From positions 1-5,584 of the forward strand of contig JBBRLG010000493.1 of the NCBI GenBank assembly GCA_038231495.1: a stretch of DNA of 5,584 nucleotides, read 5' to 3'. Below are positions 1-5,564 of this stretch, in pieces (the stretch's first letter is position 1; every line of letters begins with the position of its first letter). A program made the translations under genes and the position numbers. A model generated the notes under the pieces. It saw only the letters and a program-made list of their open reading frames with translations, searched no databases and was not told the DNA's origin. The DNA comes from JBBRLG01 sp038231495 (GTDB lineage Bacteria > Planctomycetota > Planctomycetia > Gemmatales > Gemmataceae).

Positions 1-101
1 TACTCAACGCGGGGGACTCTGACACAAGCCTGAAGCGCAAGCGAAGGACTATCCTTCGCTTGCGCTTCAGGCTTGTGTCAAACCGGGCCGCGTTGAGTAT
101 A
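1..101. repeat. Palindromic element copy A (about 100 bp)
   Basis: The core is a perfect 29-bp inverted repeat (20-48 pairs with 52-80) with a 3-nt loop. Outside it lies a second 11-bp perfect inverted repeat (1-11 TACTCAACGCG with 89-99), so the whole unit can fold into one long interrupted stem or cruciform. The core motif AAGCCTGAAGCGCAAGCGA resembles the core of copy B at 127-233. The right end reads GAGTATA, matching the right end of B, so the left end of A may be cut by the window edge by about two bases. I see no coding capacity, so if mobile it would need a transposase supplied from elsewhere. The short open frames running through it are by-products of the palindrome. Confidence 0.85.
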
Positions 102-126
102 GCAGCAAGGCATTGCCCCTATATTC

Positions 127-233
127 TATACTCAGCGCGGCTTAAAACGACCCAAGCCCGAAGCGCGAGCGAGGGAAACGGTTTCCCTCGCTCGCGCTTC
201 GGGCTTGTATCAAGTTGCCTCGCGCCGAGTATA
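127..233. repeat. Palindromic element copy B, just downstream of mnmE
   Basis: Terminal inverted repeats TATACTCAGCGCG (127-139) and CGCGCCGAGTATA (221-233) pair over 13 bp with one mismatch (A134 with C226). They enclose a perfect 27-bp inverted repeat (153-179 with 181-207) around a single central base, G180. It is homologous to copy A in termini and core and lies 25 bp from it. The mnmE stop is 14 bp away, so an mnmE transcript would run into this hairpin after about 40 nt. It could therefore block 3' exonucleases or slow polymerase. The only T run after the stem on the minus strand (TTTT at 144-147) is several bases away from it, so a standard intrinsic terminator is not clearly supported. 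Confidence 0.87.
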
Positions 234-247
234 CCCATCCCCTCGCG

Positions 248-1591
248 TCATTTCCCGATGCAAAACCGGCTGAAAACGCGGTCCAGCAAATCGTCGGTGT
301 ACACGGCTCCCACCATCTCGCCGAGTTGATCGAGCGCGCCGCGGACCTCCAACGCCAGGAGTTCCGCCGGCTCGGCGAACAACACAATATTGTGTGCCCG
401 CCGAACGTTGGCCAAACTGGTTGCAACGTGGTGGCGGCAACGGCTCAGACTGGGGGCAAGGGCCGGCTGCGTGCGCTGGCGAACGCGCTCGCGCAGCGCC
501 GCCTTCAGCTCCTCCAGTCCCTGGCCCGTGACGGCGCTGGTCGCCAGCCATTGCGCCGCCCGACTAACCGGGGCGTGCTTGTCGCACTGTGTTGAGACCG
601 GCAGGGTCGGCGGGTGCGTTTGGGCCAACAGCGTTTCTTCCGCCGGCAACGGTTCCTCGCCCGCTTCCAGACACAGCACGACGAGAGCGGCGCGTTGCGC
701 CTGGTCGCGGCCCAGCGTTTGCGCCTGAGACTCAATCGCGTCGCCTCCGGTTTGCCAGCCGGGCGTGTCGATCAGTTCGACCGGCGGCAGTCCCGCGAAA
801 GTCAGTCGTTGCACAAGGTAGTCGCGGGTGGTGCCGGGCTGCGGACTGACGAGGGCGGTCGCACCAGCCAGGGCATTGAAAAGGCTGCTTTTGCCGGCAT
901 TCGGACGACCCGCCAGCACCACGCGGTAGACCTCCGAACTGACGCCGCGCTGGTCCAGTTGCTTGGCCAGCAGTGTCAGTTGCGCCATGCCCTTGCCGAG
1001 GCGCTTGAGCAAATCCTCCTGACCGACAAAGCTGATGTCCTCGTCGCTGAAGTCGAGGCCGGCTTCCACGTCGGCGAGGAGGTTCAGCAGGTCGTCGCGC
1101 AATTCGTGCAGCGGCCGGGCCAGGCCGCCGGCGAGTTGGCCGAGCGCCTGCGTCAGTTCCGCACGGCTGCCGGCTTCGATCACGTCCAGCACCGCCTCGG
1201 CGCGCGTCAGGTCGAGCTTTCCGGCCAGGAATGCCCGCATCGTGAACTCGCCGGGTTGCGCCGCCCGCGCCCCGGCTTTCAGCAAGGCCGCGATTAGCAG
1301 GTCGAGGAGGGGCGGCGACGAGAGCGTGTGTAACTCGGCGACGGGCTGCCCGGTGTAACTGTGCGGCGCTGGCCAGAGATACAGGTCTGCCAGGAGCGGC
1401 GCATGGACTCCCGGCAAACGTAACTTACCCTGGATCAGACCGCGGCGCAGGGGATTGAGAGGTTCCGTCGAAGTGAAGACGGACGCGACGACGGCCAGCA
1501 CGTCGGGACCACTGAGCCGCACGATCGCGCGGCCGCCGGGCGCGGGGACCGTGGCGAGCGCGGCAATGGTGTCGTCCAGTTGCAGGTTCAT
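248..1591 (-). CDS. mnmE: tRNA uridine-5-carboxymethylaminomethyl(34) synthesis GTPase MnmE
   Basis: The product is 447 aa (E. coli MnmE 454). With MnmG, the family installs the (carboxymethyl)aminomethyl group on C5 of wobble U34 in tRNAs, using a methylene-tetrahydrofolate carbon and K+-dependent GTP hydrolysis, in the cytoplasm. Visible parts: an N-terminal TrmE_N folate-binding domain (about 1-118), a helical domain, and an inserted G domain (about 220-375) with G1 GRPNAGKSS (228-236; N231 matches the K+-binding Asn), G2 GTTRD (253-257), G3 DTPG (275-278), candidate catalytic E286, G4-like TQCD (334-337) and G5-like TSA (351-353). The C-terminus is the diagnostic FCIGK. G3 and G4 depart from the usual DTAG and NKxD, and the usual HGG after ELxxx is replaced by LSS (90-92). 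I chose ATG 1591 because the family N-terminus (DDTIAALAT) starts there and a weak GAAGG ribosome site lies at 1596-1600. The in-frame ATG at 1681 falls inside a repeat. It follows yidC by 132 bp. Confidence 0.97.
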   Translation of the reverse strand: MNLQLDDTIAALATVPAPGGRAIVRLSGPDVLAVVASVFTSTEPLNPLRRGLIQGKLRLPGVHAPLLADLYLWPAPHSYTGQPVAELHTLSSPPLLDLLIAALLKAGARAAQPGEFTMRAFLAGKLDLTRAEAVLDVIEAGSRAELTQALGQLAGGLARPLHELRDDLLNLLADVEAGLDFSDEDISFVGQEDLLKRLGKGMAQLTLLAKQLDQRGVSSEVYRVVLAGRPNAGKSSLFNALAGATALVSPQPGTTRDYLVQRLTFAGLPPVELIDTPGWQTGGDAIESQAQTLGRDQAQRAALVVLCLEAGEEPLPAEETLLAQTHPPTLPVSTQCDKHAPVSRAAQWLATSAVTGQGLEELKAALRERVRQRTQPALAPSLSRCRHHVATSLANVRRAHNIVLFAEPAELLALEVRGALDQLGEMVGAVYTDDLLDRVFSRFCIGK

Positions 1592-1595
1592 GCGG

Positions 1596-1600
1596 CCTTC
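1596..1600 (-). promoter_or_regulatory. Candidate ribosome binding site of mnmE
   Basis: GAAGG on the minus strand lies 4 nt before the ATG at 1591. The spacing is short and the match moderate. It supports the ATG at 1591 over the upstream in-frame ATG at 1681. Confidence 0.45.
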
Positions 1601-1633
1601 GCCGTGCGGCAGTGACTGCAAGCACACAGCGAA

Positions 1634-1700
1634 CCGGGGGCGACAGCCCTCGGTGGCTGACGACTTGGTGGAGACTCCCACCGGGGGCTGTCGCCCCCGG
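1634..1700. repeat. REP/BIME-like inverted repeat between yidC and mnmE
   Basis: Two 23-bp arms (1634-1656 and 1678-1700) are inverted with one mismatch (T1650 opposite G1684, a wobble pair if transcribed in the plus sense) around a 21-nt spacer (1657-1677). Each arm is also a small hairpin: in the right arm GGGGGC (1683-1688) pairs with GCCCCC (1693-1698) around TGTC. Two small hairpins in inverted orientation are how bacterial interspersed mosaic (REP-pair) elements are built. It fills half of the 132-bp gap, starting 24 bp after the yidC stop. No T run follows on the minus strand, so a mere pause or RNA-stability element is more likely than full termination. Confidence 0.85.
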
Positions 1701-1723
1701 CGCGCCTCGTTGCGATGAAACGC

Positions 1724-4336
1724 TCACCGGTTTTTCTTCTGCGCTTCATTCTGAATCTTGTCCCACCAGTTGTGGACACGCTCACGCCGTTGCCGCCACC
1801 AGTTACCGATGCGCTGAAACACCGAACCGGTGTCGCCGCCGTCCGTCGGCTCGGTCGCCACCGTCCGCTGTTCGACCCTGATTTTGTTCTTACCCTTTTT
1901 GCCGCGGTTGCGGCCTTTGCCCTCGGACCGGGCGTTGCCGTTCGAGGTTTGGATGCCGGTGGACGCTTCCCCCGCGGCGCCGTTGCCGTCCTTGGCGCCC
2001 GTCGCCTTGCCAAGCAGCGTTTGCACCAAACTTTCCTGCGCCGGAGCGCCCGCGTCGGTCGGCGGCTTGCGCTTGGGCAACAGCTTCCGCTCGGTGAAAC
2101 CCCAGATGCTGCTGGCGATGAAATAAAGCACCAGGCCCGACGGCACCTTGTAAAACATGAGGCCCATGAAGACCATCATGTATTTCATCATCTTTTGCTG
2201 CATCTCTTGCTGCTCGTCCGTCGGCGGCGGCATCGTATACTTCTGCTGAAAGATCATCAACGTCACCGCGATCACCGGCAAGATGTTGAAGAACGGTCCC
2301 AGGTAGATGAAGTTGCCGTACGACTCCGGCGCGCTGATGAACGGGATCGACTCCCCCCAGCTGAACAGCATGTCCGGCGCGGCCAGGTTGTTGATCCACG
2401 TCGGCCAGAACGACGCGGCCCGGAAATGAATGCTCTCTTGCAACGAGTAATAAAGGCCCATGAAGATCGGCATTTGCAAGAACATCAGCCAGCAAGTGCT
2501 GAGGGGGTTGACGCCCGACTTCTTTTGCAACGCCCAGATGGCCCGTTGCAGTTCCTGCGGGTTGTCCTTGTGCTTCTCCTTGAGCTTCTTCATTTCCGGC
2601 TGTAGTTCCTGCATGCGGATGTTGGTCATCGCGGCCTTGCGGCTCACGGGAAACATCATGCCGCGCACCAGGACGGTAAGCACGATGATGCACAGGCCCA
2701 ACGGCAACCCGGTCGAATTCAATTTGCCCAAAACCCAGTGCATCAGGTTCGTCGTGTGGACGACCAGCCACGTCCATTGAATGGTGTGGGCGACCGTCCC
2801 CATCCACCCCGGCGAACTGTAATCGATCAGGGTGTTCAGGCCGAGGGTGTCCGAGTAGCGCTCGACCACTTCGTCCGCAACGGCGTCGTTCCCTTTGACG
2901 TGGGCCAGGAGTTTGGGCTTCATGGGGCCGTTGTAAAGCAGGTAGCGGTGGACCACCGGCTTCTCTTCGGTCGCGTTCTTGAGGTTGATCGGCACCGTCG
3001 CCACGCGGACCGTGATGTCGTTCTCGAACAACGGCTGCGTCTTGGAACCTGCCTCCAGCGCCACCGCGACGCTGCGCTCCTGCCGGTCGGTCCGGTGGAT
3101 CACGCCGAGCGGCGCGCCCGCCGGGGCCAATCTCAAGGTGTTGCGTAGGCTTCGATTCTCGACGCGGAAGGTCAGGTCGTACTTGTCGCCGACGTTCAGG
3201 ATGAACGTGGAGCCGTCTTCGGAAATGCTGCGCAGCGTCCCCTTGACCGCGGCGGTTTCCACCGTCGTGCGTTCCCGGCTCAAGTATTCTTGGTCTCCCT
3301 GCTCGTCGCTCACGACGATCGCGGACGTGAAATACTGGATGGCGACTGCGGCGTAGCGGATGAAGCGGTTGGCGTCGCTGCGCGTGATTTCGTCGCCGCC
3401 CTCCTTCAAGGCCAACGCGCGGGCGTCTTGCAATTCGCGTGAGACCCCGCCGGTGCTCTTATCCACCAGACCGATCAGGGCGTTGCGGAAGGTGTTGGTG
3501 TACCACTTGCCCTCGATGGGCAGGCCGTGCGCGCCCGCCAACTGGTAGCGGAACCACAGGTCCTTGTCGTCCGGGACCGCTTTGAACATGCGCACGTCGA
3601 GGCCGACGTGGTATTCGCCCTCGTTCAGCGTGTACACCTTCTGGACGACCACGCCGCCGACAGTCGTTTGGAAAACGACGCGCGTTACCGGGCTGTCGCC
3701 TTTCGTGCTTTCCTCGGACGGTTCCACGACCTTCCACGCGATACGGCCCAGAGTGTCGAGCGGTTGCTCGCCGCTCTCGTCCTTGTTGGCGTTTTTCAGG
3801 TCGAAGGCGTACAGGAAGTAGGACAGCGCGGTGTCGTCGTACGGGTCTTCCGGGACGAGTTGCAGGAGTTTTTTTTGCTTCCTCGTCTCCGGGTCGTCCC
3901 ACTCCGGCTGACCGCGGCCATCGACGGCCTGGAACTTGTTCAGAAGCACACGCCGGACACCGGCCCCGCGCGCGTCGAGGACGACTTGCAAATGAAACGT
4001 CGAGTTCGGATCGTCGCTGCCGAGGGTAAACTGACGGGTCTTTTCTAGCGGTTTGGCGGCGGGCGGTGGGATCAGGTTTGCTTGCGGGCCGAGGACGATC
4101 TTCTGGGCGGGCAGGCGAAGCGGCCGGTCGATCCGCTCCGGTTCCGGCACCAGCTCGGCAAACGGCCCCGCGGCGGCATCGGCGGCGGGCCGACGGGCCG
4201 GCTTCACGACCCGGGAGTCGCCTTCTTCCTTCGGCGGCGCGGGCGGGGGCGGAAAGAGGTAAGCCTTGGCACCCCACCAGCCGACGACAAACACGAAGAA
4301 GATGACGAAATACAGCGTTCTTTTCTTGTTCTGCAT
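1724..4336 (-). CDS. yidC: Membrane protein insertase YidC
   Basis: The product is 870 aa, against 548 in E. coli. YidC/Oxa1/Alb3 proteins insert and fold inner-membrane proteins, alone or with SecYEG. Visible parts: an uncleaved signal anchor (about 8-21, no lipobox); a proline-rich linker (29-35); a large periplasmic P1 domain (about 100-500); an amphipathic stretch (about 513-540); TM2 (about 544-563) with the conserved groove arginine R558 in LTVLVRGMMFP; a charged cytoplasmic loop (about 566-605) with MQELQPEMKKLKEKHKDNP; TM3 containing QMPIFMGLYYSLQES (621-635); TM4 (about 676-697); and TM5 with PSGLVLYFIASSIWG (732-746). A 120-residue lysine/arginine/glycine-rich tail follows, ending in a tryptophan-rich helix (842-859). 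The start ATG gives a proper signal anchor; its ribosome site is poor (GACGGG, 5 nt before ATG). The stop is TGA. yidC beside mnmE is a common bacterial order. A repeat element directly abuts the start. Confidence 0.97.
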   Translation of the reverse strand: MQNKKRTLYFVIFFVFVVGWWGAKAYLFPPPPAPPKEEGDSRVVKPARRPAADAAAGPFAELVPEPERIDRPLRLPAQKIVLGPQANLIPPPAAKPLEKTRQFTLGSDDPNSTFHLQVVLDARGAGVRRVLLNKFQAVDGRGQPEWDDPETRKQKKLLQLVPEDPYDDTALSYFLYAFDLKNANKDESGEQPLDTLGRIAWKVVEPSEESTKGDSPVTRVVFQTTVGGVVVQKVYTLNEGEYHVGLDVRMFKAVPDDKDLWFRYQLAGAHGLPIEGKWYTNTFRNALIGLVDKSTGGVSRELQDARALALKEGGDEITRSDANRFIRYAAVAIQYFTSAIVVSDEQGDQEYLSRERTTVETAAVKGTLRSISEDGSTFILNVGDKYDLTFRVENRSLRNTLRLAPAGAPLGVIHRTDRQERSVAVALEAGSKTQPLFENDITVRVATVPINLKNATEEKPVVHRYLLYNGPMKPKLLAHVKGNDAVADEVVERYSDTLGLNTLIDYSSPGWMGTVAHTIQWTWLVVHTTNLMHWVLGKLNSTGLPLGLCIIVLTVLVRGMMFPVSRKAAMTNIRMQELQPEMKKLKEKHKDNPQELQRAIWALQKKSGVNPLSTCWLMFLQMPIFMGLYYSLQESIHFRAASFWPTWINNLAAPDMLFSWGESIPFISAPESYGNFIYLGPFFNILPVIAVTLMIFQQKYTMPPPTDEQQEMQQKMMKYMMVFMGLMFYKVPSGLVLYFIASSIWGFTERKLLPKRKPPTDAGAPAQESLVQTLLGKATGAKDGNGAAGEASTGIQTSNGNARSEGKGRNRGKKGKNKIRVEQRTVATEPTDGGDTGSVFQRIGNWWRQRRERVHNWWDKIQNEAQKKNR

Positions 4337-4338
4337 GG

Positions 4339-4348
4339 TTGCCCGTCA
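4339..4348. repeat. Direct repeat, yidC-proximal copy (possible target-site duplication)
   Basis: TTGCCCGTCA on the plus strand is identical to 4484-4493. The two copies bracket the 135-bp inverted-repeat element. In the yidC sense this copy reads TGACGGGCAA and is followed by CC and the ATG, so it also contains the only purine-rich stretch that could serve as the yidC ribosome site. Confidence 0.6.
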
Positions 4349-4483
4349 GTAACCGTTCACACCCCCCTTACGAAGGGGGGTAGGGGGGTGAAGAGGACGC
4401 TATGATCGAGTACTTCAACCGTTCTTACCCCCCCCTCCCCCACCCTTCGTAAGGGGGGGAGAAGTTGATGCCGGTGAACGGTT
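4349..4483. repeat. MITE-like C/G-rich inverted-repeat element upstream of yidC
   Basis: The ends carry a perfect 10-bp inverted repeat, AACCGTTCAC (4351-4360) and GTGAACGGTT (4474-4483). Inside are two imperfectly complementary arms of about 30 nt: 4361-4390 (six C, TTACGAA, six G, TA, six G) and 4426-4460 (eight C, T, five C, A, CCC, TTCGTAA, seven G). Each arm contains a C-run/TTACGAA/G-run block that is nearly self-complementary. A third copy of the terminal octamer, AACCGTTC, lies at 4417-4424 in direct orientation. Identical 10-bp direct repeats flank the unit, as expected after a transposition-type insertion. There is no coding capacity. It occupies the yidC leader, so it may influence yidC transcription or translation. 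Confidence 0.75.
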
Positions 4484-4493
4484 TTGCCCGTCA
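4484..4493. repeat. Direct repeat, distal copy (possible target-site duplication)
   Basis: TTGCCCGTCA is identical to 4339-4348 and abuts the terminal inverted repeat at 4474-4483. The other copy is separated from its terminal repeat by two extra bases (GT at 4349-4350). Confidence 0.6.
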
Positions 4494-4500
4494 AAGCACG

Positions 4501-4553
4501 AAAAGGACCAGGGACGGAGGACGATCGTCTAAAAGTCCTTCGTCCCTGGTCCC
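4501..4553 (-). terminator. Intrinsic terminator of the metallophosphoesterase gene
   Basis: On the minus strand, 15 nt after the TAA stop, an 18-bp GC-rich stem with one mismatch (4535-4552 with 4505-4522; T4540 opposite G4517) encloses a 12-nt loop (4523-4534) and is followed at once by TTTT (4504-4501). This is a standard Rho-independent layout with a short U run. The stem is unusually long, so it may also be a repeat family recruited as a terminator. On the plus strand no T run follows, so it looks one-directional. It separates the phosphoesterase unit from yidC. Confidence 0.72.
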
Positions 4554-4567
4554 GGAATCTTGGTGCG

Positions 4568-5329
4568 TTACCGGCCGTCGCGGAGGCGGTCGCCGAGGAA
4601 GTTCTCCAAATCCGGGACCGCGTAAATCTTTTTGATCACCGCCTCCACGTCGTACTCGACCCGGCGGTAGTTAATTGTATGATCGTCGAGTAAAACGTAG
4701 CAGGCCCGCCAGTCGCCGTCGCGCGGCTGGCCGACGGAACCGACGTTGCACAACGTCTTTCGGTCGTCCAGGCGGTGCGTGTAATCGATCTCTTCGGGGC
4801 TGGTAAACTGGTACAGGTCGTCGGGCAGTTGTTCGGTGAAAATGCCGGGGACGTGGGTGTGGCCCTGGAAGCAGTATTTCTCGACCAGGGCGAAGATGCG
4901 TTCCATCTTGCGCTGGTTGTAAATGTCTTCCGGAAAGACGTATTCGTTAAGGGGATTGCGGGCCGAGCCGTGGACGAACAGGTAGCCGTTCTCGCGGTGG
5001 GTGCGCGGCCGCTCGGCCAGGAACTCCCAGCGGCGCTCGCGGGCCTGGCGCGTTTCGGTGGCGCTTTCGAGTTGTTCGCGGGTCCAGAAGATGGCCTTCT
5101 CGGCGGGCGGGTTAAAGCCTTCGGGGTCGAACATGGCGCCCTGGTCGTGGTTGCCGAGGATCACGACCTTGCATTCCATGATGAGATCGACGCACTCGCG
5201 CGGGTTCGGCCCGTAACCGACCACGTCGCCGAGGCAATAGATCTCGGTGGCGTTGTGGGCCTGAATGTCCTTGAGGACGGCCTGCAACGCTTCAAAGTTT
5301 CCGTGGATGTCGCTGATGATCGCCTTCAC
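4568..5329 (-). CDS. Calcineurin-like metallophosphoesterase family protein
   Basis: The product is 253 aa with the complete metal-binding signature of the calcineurin-like superfamily: DxH (D7, H9, followed by GN), GD (34-35) leading into GYGPNP, GNHD (59-62), VHGS (119-122) and GHTH (156-159), followed by NVGSVGQPRDGD (195-206). These residues bind a two-metal centre that hydrolyses phosphate esters. The closest type is the single-domain YfcE/MJ0936-like group. The natural substrate (phosphodiester, nucleotide or phosphoprotein) cannot be told from the sequence. There is no signal peptide or membrane segment, so it should be cytoplasmic. The start is GTG at 5329: the SDIHGN motif sits where the family N-terminus expects it, and GGGAG lies 6 nt upstream. 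An ATG four bases upstream (5331-5333) is out of frame. The stop is TAA, with its own terminator downstream, so it is probably a one-gene unit. No functional link to YidC is evident. Confidence 0.94.
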   Translation of the reverse strand: MKAIISDIHGNFEALQAVLKDIQAHNATEIYCLGDVVGYGPNPRECVDLIMECKVVILGNHDQGAMFDPEGFNPPAEKAIFWTREQLESATETRQARERRWEFLAERPRTHRENGYLFVHGSARNPLNEYVFPEDIYNQRKMERIFALVEKYCFQGHTHVPGIFTEQLPDDLYQFTSPEEIDYTHRLDDRKTLCNVGSVGQPRDGDWRACYVLLDDHTINYRRVEYDVEAVIKKIYAVPDLENFLGDRLRDGR

Positions 5330-5335
5330 GCATGG

Positions 5336-5340
5336 CTCCC
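5336..5340 (-). promoter_or_regulatory. Ribosome binding site of the metallophosphoesterase, supporting its GTG start
   Basis: GGGAG on the minus strand sits 6 nt before the GTG at 5329-5327. It is only 2 nt before the out-of-frame ATG at 5333-5331, which argues that translation begins at GTG. Confidence 0.6.
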
Positions 5341-5429
5341 AAGCATGTCGCGCCGCGCCAAGGCCAAACGTCGAGTTGCTACCAATTGCAATCGAGTGGC
5401 GGCCCGAACCGACGATGTACCACCCTGGC

Positions 5430-5459
5430 AGTTTACCCGTGTGGACGAAACGGTGTCAA
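5430..5459 (-). promoter_or_regulatory. Candidate sigma70-type promoter of the metallophosphoesterase
   Basis: On the minus strand there is a perfect -35 hexamer TTGACA (5459-5454), an 18-nt spacer, then TAAACT (5435-5430), which matches four of six bases of TATAAT. Transcription would start near 5423, giving a leader of about 94 nt before the GTG. One hexamer is weak and planctomycete promoter rules are poorly known, so this is only a candidate. Confidence 0.35.
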
Positions 5460-5504
5460 GGGGCCGATGCGCGGCGGCGACTTGCGGGTGTGGGGGAGAA
5501 ATAT

Positions 5505-5564
5505 GGGGGGGGGGGGGTATGAGGGGGGGGGACCCCCCCCCCGAGCACCCCGCCGGGGGGGGGG
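5505..5564. repeat. Cluster of G and C homopolymer runs near the right edge
   Basis: Four runs lie within 60 bp: 13 G (5505-5517), 9 G (5523-5531), 10 C (5533-5542) and 10 G (5555-5564). The C run can pair with either neighbouring G run, so the block could form hairpins or a G-quadruplex. It could equally be a low-quality or mis-assembled end. I see no gene in 5330-5584 beyond the leader of the phosphoesterase. Confidence 0.7.

Noticed and set aside
1..233. CRISPR-like array or two-unit tandem repeat with spacers
   Set aside because: There are only two copies, each about 100 bp and fully palindromic with terminal inverted repeats; no regular short repeats and no cas genes.
60..595. Several short open frames across the left-hand palindromes and the mnmE 3' end
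   Set aside because: Their peptides contain mirrored ARSASEG / FPRSRFGL stretches produced by translating the palindrome, and the rest is antisense to mnmE.
1592..1681. In-frame ATG at 1681 that would extend MnmE by 30 residues
   Set aside because: The extra residues are encoded by the inverted repeat at 1634-1700, have no MnmE similarity, and the family N-terminus begins at the ATG at 1591, which has its own weak ribosome site.
1592..1723. Intrinsic terminator after yidC
   Set aside because: The inverted repeat is strong but no T run follows it on the minus strand (sequence continues TTCGCTGTG), so I list it as a repeat only.
1715..2605. Long plus-strand open frame (296 codons) opposite yidC
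   Set aside because: It lies entirely antisense to conserved YidC membrane segments, its product is rich in R, H and L with no recognisable domain, and such frames are expected opposite GC-rich genes.
1890..2807. Minus-strand open frame (305 codons) in another frame of yidC
   Set aside because: It is an alternate-frame reading of the yidC core; the YidC frame carries the conserved QMPIF and PSGLVLYF motifs and this one has none.
3459..4277. Minus-strand 272-codon open frame within the yidC P1 region
   Set aside because: It is arginine/alanine/proline-rich shadow translation of GC-rich yidC codons without domain or ribosome site.
4465..4494. Possible yidC promoter TTGACG (4494-4489) with an 18-nt spacer to CATCAA
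   Set aside because: The -10 matches only three of six bases and the -35 lies in the flanking direct repeat; too weak to annotate.
5331..5333. ATG four bases upstream of the phosphoesterase GTG as the start codon
   Set aside because: It is out of frame with the phosphoesterase and only 2 nt from the GGGAG ribosome site.
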